From Bacteroidales bacterium (GTDB lineage Bacteria; Bacillota; Clostridia; Lachnospirales; Lachnospiraceae): 64,000 bases of DNA. A model generated the notes under the pieces. That model saw only the letters and a list, made by a program, of their open reading frames with translations, was not told the DNA's origin and made no database searches. The stretch is taken from assembly GCA_023664535.1 (NCBI GenBank), contig JAMPFJ010000002.1:62001-126000 (forward strand). The letters run 5' to 3'. A program made the position numbers and the translations under genes. Of this stretch, positions 24,704 to 33,428 are shown piece by piece (position 1 is the first letter of the stretch; each line of letters starts with the position of its first letter).

Positions 24704-26779
24704 CTACTTCCGATTTTTTTCCAGAAACCCGATTGAGGTATGGATAATTAAACCGTCAAATACCATAAACATCGCAGGCAGAACGAGGATAACCACAAAC
24801 ATGCTGATAATTGCTCCTCTTGCCATCAGTGTACAAAGTGAACTAATCATATCAATATTGGAATACAAGCCCACGCCAAATGTCGCCGCAAAAAAGCTCA
24901 ACGCACTGACCATAATCGACTGTACCGACGCCCCCAGCGCAATCTGAACCGCCTCTTTCTTCCCGGCTCCCCGGTTCCTCTCTTTCCGGTAACGGGTCGT
25001 CATCAGTATCGCATAATCCACGGTAGCGCCTAACTGAATCGTGCCGATAACGATTGAGGCAATGAACGGTATCTCCGTATGGGTATAACAGGGGATACCC
25101 ATGTTAATGAAAATTGCAAATTCAATGACTGACACAAGAATAACAGGAAGGGAAATGGATTTAAACACGATAGCAATAATAAGGAAAATTGCTCCGATGG
25201 ACACCACGCTGACCGTCTTGAAATCCACATCCGTTATCTCAATCAAATCCTTTGTACAGGGCGCCTCGCCAACCAGCATGCCCCCCTCGTCATATTTCTT
25301 AATAATCTCATTTAACGCTTCACACTGTTGGTTGACCTCATCCGACGCCACCTTATATTCCGACATAATTAACATTAACTGGTACCGGTCATTCTCCAAT
25401 ACTTCCTTTATGTGTTCGGGAATCATTTCCTTCGGAATGGTGGGACCAACCAGTGCATCCAGACCCAGCACTGTTTTTACCCCGTCCACATCCTTCATCT
25501 CGGCAATCATCGTATCAGCATCCTTGGCATCCAGACCGCTTTTCATCAAAACCATATGCGTAGAGTTCATCTTAAACTCCTCCTGCAGCTTGCTGTTTGC
25601 CACAATGCTGTCCAAATCCTTCGGCAGCGTCTCATCCAGATTGTAATATACATCCGTATGGGTATAACCATATACAGCGGGTACCAGTATAATCACAAAC
25701 AGGACAATAAAAAGCGGAAACCGTTTGGTGACAAAATTGGAAATTACCCCAAGGTCGGGAATAAGCGGCTTATGCTTCGTCCGTTCAATAGCCTTGTCAA
25801 AAATCAGAATCATGGACGGCAGCACCGTAACACAGGCAATCACACCGAACACAACTCCTTTCGCCATCACCACGCCTAAATCCATTCCCAGAGTGAAGCT
25901 CATAAAGCACAGGGCAACAAATCCGGCGACCGTTGTAATGGAGCTTCCCACAACCGATGTAATGGTATTGCTGATTGCATGGGACATCGCCCGTTCCTTG
26001 TCACCCGGAAACCTCTCCTGATTTTCACAATAACTGTGCCACAGGAATATGGAATAATCCATTGTCACGCCCAGCTGCAATACTGCGCTTAACGCTTTTG
26101 TAATATAAGAAATCTCGCCGAAAAAAATGTTACTTCCCAGATTGTAAATAATTGCCATACCGATACTCAACAGGAAGAACAACGGGACAATAAACGAATC
26201 CATTGTCACGGAAAGAACAATCGTGGAAAGAATCACTGCAATAAGCACATAAATCGGTGTCTCCTGATTAGACAGGTTCTTTGTATCCGTAACCACTGCG
26301 GACATACCACTTAAAAAGCATTCCTTACCTGCAAGCTTCCGAATCTCTTCAATGGCAGCCATCGTCTCATCGGATGACATCGTGGTATCAAATATAATCG
26401 CCATCATTGTACTGTCGTCGCTCCGGTATGCCGACACAATATCCTCCGGAAGCATTGTCTCCGGTACGGATATATCCAGAATACTGTCATACCATATAAC
26501 GGTTTTTACATGGTCAACCTTTTCGATATCCTGCTTTAGGCTCACAATGTCTTTATCCTCCATGCCCTGAACCAGAAACAGCGAAAAGGCTCCTGTTCCG
26601 AAATCCTCCACTAAAATATCCTGCCCTACCATCGTTTCAATGTCCTTTGGCAGATACGACAGAATATCATAGTTGACTCTCGTATTGATATAACCAAGAG
26701 CCGCGGGAATCAGTAATAAAATACTAATGATAAATATGGGAATCCTCGATTTTACAATTCCCTTTCCCAGCTTATCCAT
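24704..26779 (-). CDS. MMPL/RND-family transporter
   Basis: 691 residues with the MMPL duplication: each half has one helix, a ~150-residue extracytoplasmic loop, then five helices. Both halves contain the functional TM4 motif, GVTMDYSIFLWHSY in the first and GATVDYAILMTTRYRKER in the second, with the Asp-Tyr pair needed for proton relay. Substrates of such proteins in Firmicutes are lipids or hydrophobic peptides, unproven here. AGAGG 8 nt upstream sets the start at 26779; a 28-codon N-terminal extension would cross the operator and is rejected. First gene of an operon with the heptad-repeat protein and TetR. Confidence 0.92.
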   Translation of the reverse strand: MDKLGKGIVKSRIPIFIISILLLIPAALGYINTRVNYDILSYLPKDIETMVGQDILVEDFGTGAFSLFLVQGMEDKDIVSLKQDIEKVDHVKTVIWYDSILDISVPETMLPEDIVSAYRSDDSTMMAIIFDTTMSSDETMAAIEEIRKLAGKECFLSGMSAVVTDTKNLSNQETPIYVLIAVILSTIVLSVTMDSFIVPLFFLLSIGMAIIYNLGSNIFFGEISYITKALSAVLQLGVTMDYSIFLWHSYCENQERFPGDKERAMSHAISNTITSVVGSSITTVAGFVALCFMSFTLGMDLGVVMAKGVVFGVIACVTVLPSMILIFDKAIERTKHKPLIPDLGVISNFVTKRFPLFIVLFVIILVPAVYGYTHTDVYYNLDETLPKDLDSIVANSKLQEEFKMNSTHMVLMKSGLDAKDADTMIAEMKDVDGVKTVLGLDALVGPTIPKEMIPEHIKEVLENDRYQLMLIMSEYKVASDEVNQQCEALNEIIKKYDEGGMLVGEAPCTKDLIEITDVDFKTVSVVSIGAIFLIIAIVFKSISLPVILVSVIEFAIFINMGIPCYTHTEIPFIASIVIGTIQLGATVDYAILMTTRYRKERNRGAGKKEAVQIALGASVQSIMVSALSFFAATFGVGLYSNIDMISSLCTLMARGAIISMFVVILVLPAMFMVFDGLIIHTSIGFLEKNRK

Positions 26780-26834
26780 AGCCTGCACCTCTCCTTTCAA
26801 AAAATGAATCTTGGTCATTTTCTTTACAATACAG

Positions 26835-26863
26835 ACTTTACTACAAAAATGACCATCGGTCAA
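26835..26863 (-). promoter_or_regulatory. MMPL operon promoter with TetR operator
   Basis: On the minus strand TTGACC (26858-26863), 17-bp spacer and TAAAGT (26835-26840). A perfect palindrome TGACC-ATC-GGTCA (26850-26862) covers the -35 and adjacent spacer, a normal TetR-family operator position. The TetR gene is the last of the operon, giving a negative feedback loop (inferred). Confidence 0.75.
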
Positions 26864-26925
26864 TACTTATTTTTTACTTTTTCCCAAATTCACATTTCTT
26901 TCACAATTTACCGTTTTTTCCACGC

Positions 26926-26978
26926 AAAAAAAGACCGCCGCACCGGGAAATCATCTCTCCCGGTACAACGGTCTTTTT
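26926..26978 (-). terminator. Terminator of the HtrA gene
   Basis: Stem AAAAAGACCG/CGGTCTTTTT with inner ACCGGG/CCCGGT, followed by TTTTTTTGC on the minus strand, 10 nt past the protease stop. The A/T arms would also allow some termination from the other side. Confidence 0.88.
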
Positions 26979-26987
26979 ACCGTTTTG

Positions 26988-28538
26988 CTATGGCATCATA
27001 AATTCATTAAAATCGTCGAAAAATTCTTGCGGTGAATCAAAAAACTCTCCTTCTTCCGTATCCTCTTCTGTCCTTCCGTTTTTCTCCTCACTGCTGCTCT
27101 CCGGCATATCCTTCTTTGCCCCCAGCTTAACGGTAATCACTACCTCCTCGTACTCACCCTTTGCACTGTTACGCTGAACCGTGAGCTTTACTTCCTCCCC
27201 TGCCTTTTTGCCGGAAAGGATATTTTGCAGACCTTCCATGCTGCTAACGGTTCGTTCGCCCACTTTAGTAATAATATCTCCCGCCTTTAAGCCGCTCTCA
27301 TCTGCCGGGGAGCCTTCAATAATCTTTACCACATAAACGCCGGTCGGCATGTTAAAGCTCTGGGCATAATCATCCGTGACATCATTTCCCTGAATACCCA
27401 GATAACCCTGCTCGCTCTCCTTAATCACCTGCTGGTTCATCAAATCATTGATAATCGGAATTGCTGTGGAAATCGGAATGGCATACCCCATACCCTCTAC
27501 GGTACTGTCTACATATTTAACCGTATTGATACCGACTACCTCGCCCTTTGTATTCAGCAGTGCTCCGCCACTGTTACCGGGATTGATTGCCGCATCAGTC
27601 TGCAGCAGGGTCATGCTTTTATCCTCCAAATCCACCTGCCGCTCCAGTGCGCTGACATAGCCGCCTGTCAGGGACTGACCATATCCTAATGCATTACCGA
27701 TTGCGATAACCCGGTCGCCAATTCGTAAATCATCGGAGCTTCCCAATGCTGCCACTTTAATCTTTGACAGGGTATCTGCGGACAAATCCTTTGTTTTTAC
27801 CGTTAACACTGCCAAATCCGCTGCCGAATCCGCTCCTTTTACCGTTGCCGCTACCGCTGTTTTATCATTGAATGCCACGGTAAGCTCCTTGACGCTTTCT
27901 CCCTCTATGACATGGTTGTTCGTCACAATCATAATCTCGTCATCATCCTGACCGATAATAATTCCCGAGCCGGAACCGCTTACCTCCTGCTCATAAGACT
28001 GGAACCACGAACGCACCGTCTGTACAGAGGTATTGGTAATCGACACCAGCGACGGCATAACCTCTTCCGCCACATCTGCTATACCGGTAGTATCCTTCGC
28101 CGCTTCCGTCATCCCCGCATCACCGGCTGCTACTGTTGCAATCTCTGTAGTCTTATTCTTTTCCAGCACCTTCCCGCCGATGGCATTGACGCCAACCATA
28201 ACTCCGCCGGCAACCAGTCCGAACACTGCCGCCGATGCAATTAAAGCACCAAGCTTCTTTGCCTTTCCACCGGAGGATTTTTTCTCTTTCCGCTTTTTTT
28301 CCTTTTTCGGCGGCTGCTGAGCAGCAAAATCATTTCCCATATAAATTCCCTGGCCGTACACATTTCCCTGGCTGTACGGATTACCGCTTGGTGCTGCCTG
28401 CTGCTCATCGGCGGCGGATTCCGTATAAGAAGCCTCGGTAGTCCTTCCTGATATATCTTCTCTTCCAAAAGGACTTTCATTTCTTCCGTAATGATAAGTC
28501 GAATCGGTCTGCTGACTGCTGCTATTTTCATTTTCCAT
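26988..28538 (-). CDS. HtrA/DegP-type serine protease (S1C), membrane anchored
   Basis: 516 residues. A ~75-residue Gln/Gly/Ser-rich cytoplasmic segment and a lysine-rich stretch precede one membrane helix (about residues 96-117). The trypsin-like domain carries the triad His209 (TNNHVIEG), Asp241 (ADLAVLTV) and Ser323 (NPGNSGGALL), and a PDZ domain covers about 370-470. The end is acidic (EEGEFFDSPQEFFDDFNEF). It degrades or refolds misfolded exported proteins. The ATG at 28538 has GGCAGG 8 nt upstream; a TTG two codons earlier is unlikely. Promoter DNA carries two 11-bp-spaced direct repeats that may bind an envelope-stress regulator. Confidence 0.94.
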   Translation of the reverse strand: MENENSSSQQTDSTYHYGRNESPFGREDISGRTTEASYTESAADEQQAAPSGNPYSQGNVYGQGIYMGNDFAAQQPPKKEKKRKEKKSSGGKAKKLGALIASAAVFGLVAGGVMVGVNAIGGKVLEKNKTTEIATVAAGDAGMTEAAKDTTGIADVAEEVMPSLVSITNTSVQTVRSWFQSYEQEVSGSGSGIIIGQDDDEIMIVTNNHVIEGESVKELTVAFNDKTAVAATVKGADSAADLAVLTVKTKDLSADTLSKIKVAALGSSDDLRIGDRVIAIGNALGYGQSLTGGYVSALERQVDLEDKSMTLLQTDAAINPGNSGGALLNTKGEVVGINTVKYVDSTVEGMGYAIPISTAIPIINDLMNQQVIKESEQGYLGIQGNDVTDDYAQSFNMPTGVYVVKIIEGSPADESGLKAGDIITKVGERTVSSMEGLQNILSGKKAGEEVKLTVQRNSAKGEYEEVVITVKLGAKKDMPESSSEEKNGRTEEDTEEGEFFDSPQEFFDDFNEFMMP

Positions 28539-28597
28539 AATCAAAACCTGCCTTTCGCATCATTTAAGCGGATAACCTCTTTTGCTATCCTATGTGC

Positions 28598-28632
28598 CTT
28601 ATACTATCAGCGTTTTGTGACTAATTTGTGAC
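28598..28632 (-). promoter_or_regulatory. HtrA promoter with direct repeats
   Basis: Two copies of GTCACAAA on the minus strand (28614-28621 and 28625-28632) have exactly 11-bp period, one helical turn. They sit just upstream of a TATAAG -10 (28598-28603) and replace a recognisable -35, as OmpR-type activator boxes do. In Bacillus subtilis htrA promoters have TTTTCACA repeats used by CssRS; the resemblance here is partial. Confidence 0.5.
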
Positions 28633-28689
28633 AGTCCTGTATTTAAATTGTGTTTAATCCCAGAAGCTTTCCCTCTGCCGGACGAATAT

Positions 28690-30171
28690 CTATACCGGCA
28701 TATTGGCATGTTTTTTGGCCACCGGTTCCGGCTCCGGCACCCCGGATAACCGGATAATATCCTGATACAGAATCTCCCTCGTCTTTTCCGGCAAAATTTC
28801 ACCGTCCACAAAATGACGATTTAACACCATATCACTGTTCATATAAAGCTTCTTATATTCCGCAAGCTGCTGCTGCAAAAACTCTTCTTTTTCCACGCCC
28901 TCCAGCTTCATCAGCCTGCTGTGGCTGGTTACGGCAACCGCCCCTTCTGCCTTCATCACCGCAACCTCTGCATCCGGCCAGACATAATGCCGGTCTGCTC
29001 CTAACTGCTTACTCCCCATAAAAATATACGGTCCGCCGTATGCCTTCCGCAAAATAACCGTCAGCCGAATCGTTGTGGCATTTGCATAGGCCTGTACCAT
29101 TTTGGCTCCGTGCCGGATTAACCCTTTATATTCCTGCTCAGCCTCCATGACAAATCCGGTGGAATCCGCCAGCGTAATTATCGGAATATTATAGCAGTCA
29201 CAATACTGCACCATTCTCGCCGCCTTATCCGCTGCGTCACAGTCAACGGAACCGTTTTTGCAGATTGTCTGGCTGGCAACCACTCCCACGGTAACCCCGC
29301 CCAGTCTGCCAAAACCGACAACGATATTTTTTGCAAAATCCCTCTGCACCTCCAAAAAACTGTCATCGTCCAAAATCTCTTCAATTACCGGCACCACATC
29401 ATAAACCTGCTGCTTATCGGCGGGAATCAGCGTCCGGATATCGGATATATCCTTTTCATGGTAGGAATCCGTCCGGAAATATCTTTCTTTTCCGCAACAG
29501 GGAGGCAGCATATCCACCAGCTTCCGTACCTGTGCATAACAGCTCCGCTCATCCGGCATACAAAAATGCGCCACTCCGCTGATTGAAGAATGCATCTCCG
29601 CTCCCCCCAGCTCTTCAATCAGATAATCCGTTCCCTGTACCTCATTGATTACCTTTGCTCCGGTAACAAACATATTGCTGATTTTCTCTATCGTAAAAAT
29701 AAAATCAGTAAGCCCCGGGGAATATACTGCACCTCCGGCACAGGTCCCTGCAATAATGGCAATCTGCGGAATATATCCCGAAGCTGTGGCATTCATTCTA
29801 AATAATTCCCCGCACCCCGCCACGGAGGCCGCCCCTTCCTGAATCCTTGCACCGCCGCCGTCATACAATCCGATGACTGGTCTTTTTTCCCGCATTGCCT
29901 CTTTAATCAACGCAATAATCTGTCTGCTGTGCTGCTCACCGAAGGTTCCCCCCATATGCGTAAAATCCTGTCCGTAAAAATATACTCTCTGCCCGCATAT
30001 CTGTCCATATCCGGTAATCACACCGTCATATCCCCTGTCTGAGCTCTCGTCCGGATAGCGCTCCGTAAAGCTTCCCGAATCAAACAAAAGCCGTATACGC
30101 TCAAGAATATGCAGCTTGTCCCTGCCGTGCTGTTTTGCAATACTGTATGGATTTACCTGTTCTAAATACAT
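28690..30171 (-). CDS. Acyl-CoA carboxylase carboxyltransferase subunit (PccB/MmdA-like)
   Basis: 493 residues with both carboxyltransferase halves. The acyl-CoA site region has DGGGARIQEGAASVAG near residue 115, followed by GTCAGGAVYSPGLTDF near 150; the second half has DSTGFVMEAEQE and the SKQLGADRHYVWPDAEVAVM segment near 400. The biotin-binding half resembles methylmalonyl-CoA decarboxylase and propionyl-CoA carboxylase beta subunits. No biotin carboxylase, biotin carrier or sodium-pump subunit is adjacent, so its partners must lie elsewhere. AGGAG 7 nt before the ATG at 30171 sets the start. Substrate unresolved. Confidence 0.85.
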   Translation of the reverse strand: MYLEQVNPYSIAKQHGRDKLHILERIRLLFDSGSFTERYPDESSDRGYDGVITGYGQICGQRVYFYGQDFTHMGGTFGEQHSRQIIALIKEAMREKRPVIGLYDGGGARIQEGAASVAGCGELFRMNATASGYIPQIAIIAGTCAGGAVYSPGLTDFIFTIEKISNMFVTGAKVINEVQGTDYLIEELGGAEMHSSISGVAHFCMPDERSCYAQVRKLVDMLPPCCGKERYFRTDSYHEKDISDIRTLIPADKQQVYDVVPVIEEILDDDSFLEVQRDFAKNIVVGFGRLGGVTVGVVASQTICKNGSVDCDAADKAARMVQYCDCYNIPIITLADSTGFVMEAEQEYKGLIRHGAKMVQAYANATTIRLTVILRKAYGGPYIFMGSKQLGADRHYVWPDAEVAVMKAEGAVAVTSHSRLMKLEGVEKEEFLQQQLAEYKKLYMNSDMVLNRHFVDGEILPEKTREILYQDIIRLSGVPEPEPVAKKHANMPV

Positions 30172-30308
30172 GTCCCTTCTCCTTAACATTTTCCCTTATC
30201 ATATCACAAAAATCATTAAAAAGAGAAACTTTTTATTCCCTTTTTCTGTTTTTTATAGTATCATAATAACTATGGATTTTAATCATACACCACGGAAAGG
30301 ACAAACCT

Positions 30309-31010
30309 ATGATTTATATAGAAGGATTAGGGTATATTGAAGACCGTACAAAACGAAAAACCGAGAACGCCAATACTGCTGCCGGTTCTTCCTTTGATTC
30401 CGTATTTAAGGCAGAGACTACTATCTATGCCGTCCCGGAAGCAGGCGGAGAACAGGAGAATACCCCGGCAGAGGGGAATTTCCCGGCGGAGCTTGAACCG
30501 TATTTTCAGGAAGCCTCCAGCGAATATGGCATAGACGAAACACTCTTAAAAGCGGTTGCCCGTGCCGAATCTAATTTTAATGCCGGCGCAGTCTCTTCTG
30601 CCGGCGCCATCGGCATCATGCAGCTTATGCCGGCCACCGCATCCTCATTGGGTGTTTCCAACCCTTATGATGCCCGGCAGAACATAATGGGCGGCGCCAA
30701 ATACCTTTCTTCGCTTTTGGCAAAATATAATCAGAATATTTCCCTTGCCCTTGCCGCCTACAATGCAGGCTCCGGCAACGTGGACAAGTACGGGGGCATT
30801 CCGCCCTTTACCGAAACACAAAATTATGTCAACCGGATTCTTGCCTATATGGGAGATGGAGCAGACGGAACCTATACCGTATACGCCTCCGCTGACAAGC
30901 CTGCTTCGGACAGGCATTATGTTGGTACAATTTATGCGCAGGCTGCCGGCAGTACATCCTCCGCTGCGCCTGTCCATACCGTTTCGGCAGTTCCGGAAAC
31001 CAGAGTCTGA
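30309..31010 (+). CDS. Lytic transglycosylase (SLT domain)
   Basis: 233 residues. The SLT domain (about 62-185) contains the catalytic Glu87 in ARAESNFN, then SAGAIGIMQLMP and the ALAAYNAGSGNVDKYGG block with TQNYVNRIL. It cleaves peptidoglycan glycan strands. No signal peptide or membrane helix is visible at the N-terminus, which is short and polar, so export is unexplained; the neighbouring ABC exporter is one speculative route. It is followed after 21 nt by the ABC ATPase on the same strand. AAAGGA precedes the ATG. Confidence 0.85.
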   Translation: MIYIEGLGYIEDRTKRKTENANTAAGSSFDSVFKAETTIYAVPEAGGEQENTPAEGNFPAELEPYFQEASSEYGIDETLLKAVARAESNFNAGAVSSAGAIGIMQLMPATASSLGVSNPYDARQNIMGGAKYLSSLLAKYNQNISLALAAYNAGSGNVDKYGGIPPFTETQNYVNRILAYMGDGADGTYTVYASADKPASDRHYVGTIYAQAAGSTSSAAPVHTVSAVPETRV

Positions 31011-31031
31011 AATCACAAGAAGGAGAAGCTG

Positions 31032-31754
31032 ATGATTAAAATTGAGCATGTTACAAAAACCTATAACAGTGCCGTCCGTGCGGTGGACAATTTGGATTTA
31101 ACGGTAAACGACGGAGAAATTATCGGTTTTATCGGACCCAACGGCGCAGGGAAAACGACGACAATCAAAATGCTGACCGGTATTTTAAAGCCCGATTCCG
31201 GCACCGTTCTCATCAACAATTTTGATATGCAGAAGGAGCCGTTAAAGGCAAAGCAGGTTATCGGCTATATTGCAGACAGCCCGGATATGTTTTTACGGCT
31301 TAAGGGACTGGAATTTATGAATCTGATTTCCGATATCTACAACGTTCCCGTCGATGTGCGCAAGGAGCGAATCAAGACCTTCGCTTCCCGCTTTGATTTA
31401 ACCGAAGTACTGGACAAACCGATGCAGAGCTACTCCCATGGCATGCGCCAGAAAATGATGGTCGCCGCCGCACTGGTTCACGACCCCGCAGTCTGGATTT
31501 TGGATGAACCGCTGACCGGTCTGGACCCGAAATCCGCCTATGCACTGAAAAATATGATGCGGGAGCACGCCGACGCCGGCAATTCGGTCCTCTTTTCTAC
31601 CCACGTCCTTGAAGTAGCGGAAAAGCTCTGTGACAAGGTCATTATTATCAATCACGGAAAATCCCTGTTTTACGGCACGCTGGACGAGCTTACCGCCCGG
31701 TATCCGGATATGGATTTAGAGAAAATCTTTTTGGAGATGACTGCCCATGAATAG
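31032..31754 (+). CDS. ABC transporter ATP-binding protein
   Basis: 240 residues, complete ATPase: Walker A GPNGAGKTT (residues 37-45), Q-loop near IGYIADSPDMFLRL, signature SYSHGMRQKM, Walker B VWILDEPLTGLDP and the switch His in FSTHVLE. The signature has SHG. It belongs to the CcmA/YhaQ-like exporter class with a separate permease, the next gene, whose start overlaps this stop by 8 nt. GAAGGAG precedes the ATG. Substrate unknown. Confidence 0.95.
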   Translation: MIKIEHVTKTYNSAVRAVDNLDLTVNDGEIIGFIGPNGAGKTTTIKMLTGILKPDSGTVLINNFDMQKEPLKAKQVIGYIADSPDMFLRLKGLEFMNLISDIYNVPVDVRKERIKTFASRFDLTEVLDKPMQSYSHGMRQKMMVAAALVHDPAVWILDEPLTGLDPKSAYALKNMMREHADAGNSVLFSTHVLEVAEKLCDKVIIINHGKSLFYGTLDELTARYPDMDLEKIFLEMTAHE

Positions 31755-33414
31755 TTATTTAACCCTTACGAAAACCTTTATCGCCGCGATTGGCATGAGC
31801 GAAGCCCCGGATAAGCGGAGAAAAACAATGATTATTATTCTTTCCCTATTCGGCGTTTTTGGCGTTCTGCTTCCGGTTTCTGTCGCCGTGGGCGTTCTGG
31901 TAAAGCTGATGACGGAGACGCTGCTTCCGATTGGCTGTGAAGCGCTTGGCATCCAGTTAATGTTTCATGTCATCTGCCTCTTTACCGTTATTTTTGGCAT
32001 CAATGTCATTTTTAATGAATTTTATTTTTCCAATGATATCGAATATTTGCTACCGTGGCCCCTTCGCGCCTATCAGATTATTGCATCAAAATTTACCGCC
32101 GCCTTTTACAACGAAAACATGATGCAGTTTGTTCTGGTGCTTTCCTGTATTGTCGGCTACGGAATCGGCTCAAAAATGGGAATCCTTAACTGGATTCTTT
32201 CCGTTATCGGCATCATTACTCTTCCGGTTATTCCGCTGGCTTATTGCGGGATTATCAGTATGCTGGTAATGGGCTTTACCAAAATAATCCGCAGCAAGGA
32301 TGTTATTCAGAAATTGTCCGTTGCGCTCATTTTTGTTCTTGTGCTTATCCTGGTAGGCTCTATCGGATTTTTACAGAATATGAACATTGATACCTATGTA
32401 GAAACACTGGCATCCGGAGACCAAACCTTTTTCAAGGTAATGAACTTCATTTTTCCCAATGTTCCCCTCTTTGTCAAGGTGTTCAGTGAAGGAAGCATTA
32501 CTGCCCTGCTGGGTTATATTGCAGTCAATGCCGTCACGATTGCGGTTATGCTGCTGCTCGCCGAGGGATTATATTTCCGCGGGGTAATCGGTCTTACCTC
32601 CTCGGATAACAGTAAGAAAGCAAGGGATATTGACCGGCTGTTAGAGGACGTAAAGCAGCATTCACCGGCATATTCCTATTTCCTAAAGGATGTCCGTATT
32701 CTAATCAGAACTCCGGTATTCTTTACCAACTGTATTGCCATCAATTTCCTCTGGCCGATTTTCGTTTATGCCATGTATCAGATTCAGAGCCGGCGGTTTA
32801 CCCTTCATGAGCTGCAGCATCTGTATGCGCACAGGGATTTGCGTATCCAGCTGTTCTTTTTACTGGGTATCGTCGGAATCTCCGTTATCGTGGCTGCAAT
32901 TAACAGCCTGAGCTCCAATGCGATATCCAGAGAGGGAAAACATTTCTCCTTTATGAAGTATATTCCTGTCCCTTACTTTACCCAGTGGAATGCCAAGGCA
33001 TTTGTCGGAATTGTGTTCCCTGCCGCCGGAGTATTAGTTTATTTTATCCCGGCATGTATTCTGGTACAGGTTCCCTTTATTCATATCCTGTTGTTTACGC
33101 TGTTAAGCCTTATGTCCATTACCTTTGTATCCTATATGGGCATATACATTGATTCCATTCAGCCCAAGCTGATTTGGGATGATGAAATGAGTGCCCTCAG
33201 AGAAAATTACAATACCTTTTTCTCCATGGCAATCTCCATAGCCTTTACCATGGTAACCTGCGTGGGAGGATTTTTCCTCTTCTGTAATACCAAGATTTCC
33301 ATCGGCTTTACTGCACTCCTTTTAATCCTCATTCTTGCTGCGGCTAATCTTTTGGTCCTGCATCTTACCAGACGCTCCGGTGTCCGTAATATCGAAGAAC
33401 AGGAGGAAGCTTAA
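31747..33414 (+). CDS. ABC-2 type permease
   Basis: 555 residues with about ten to twelve membrane helices and a longer hydrophilic loop (residues 283-310, SSDNSKKARDIDRLLEDVKQH). It matches the large single-chain permeases of Firmicute ABC-2 exporters. It pairs with the ATPase encoded just upstream (8-nt overlap). Its stop is also the stop of the convergent DUF2156 gene: the two genes overlap by 4 nt (TTAA) inside an 11-bp perfect hairpin. Confidence 0.88.
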   Translation: MNSYLTLTKTFIAAIGMSEAPDKRRKTMIIILSLFGVFGVLLPVSVAVGVLVKLMTETLLPIGCEALGIQLMFHVICLFTVIFGINVIFNEFYFSNDIEYLLPWPLRAYQIIASKFTAAFYNENMMQFVLVLSCIVGYGIGSKMGILNWILSVIGIITLPVIPLAYCGIISMLVMGFTKIIRSKDVIQKLSVALIFVLVLILVGSIGFLQNMNIDTYVETLASGDQTFFKVMNFIFPNVPLFVKVFSEGSITALLGYIAVNAVTIAVMLLLAEGLYFRGVIGLTSSDNSKKARDIDRLLEDVKQHSPAYSYFLKDVRILIRTPVFFTNCIAINFLWPIFVYAMYQIQSRRFTLHELQHLYAHRDLRIQLFFLLGIVGISVIVAAINSLSSNAISREGKHFSFMKYIPVPYFTQWNAKAFVGIVFPAAGVLVYFIPACILVQVPFIHILLFTLLSLMSITFVSYMGIYIDSIQPKLIWDDEMSALRENYNTFFSMAISIAFTMVTCVGGFFLFCNTKISIGFTALLLILILAAANLLVLHLTRRSGVRNIEEQEEA

Positions 33415-33428
33415 ACCGCTTCCTCCTG
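33400..33428. terminator. Shared 3'-end hairpin of two convergent genes
   Basis: An 11-bp perfect inverted repeat, CAGGAGGAAGC (33400-33410) and GCTTCCTCCTG (33418-33428), with loop TTAAACC. It contains both stop codons. There is no immediate T run (TTTCC and TTTTTTC occur 9-20 nt downstream on the plus strand), so it may terminate weakly or mainly protect 3' ends. Confidence 0.55.

Noticed and set aside
26780-26863. 28-codon N-terminal extension of the MMPL gene
   Set aside because: It would begin inside the TetR operator and promoter; the internal ATG has a ribosome site and matches MMPL starts.
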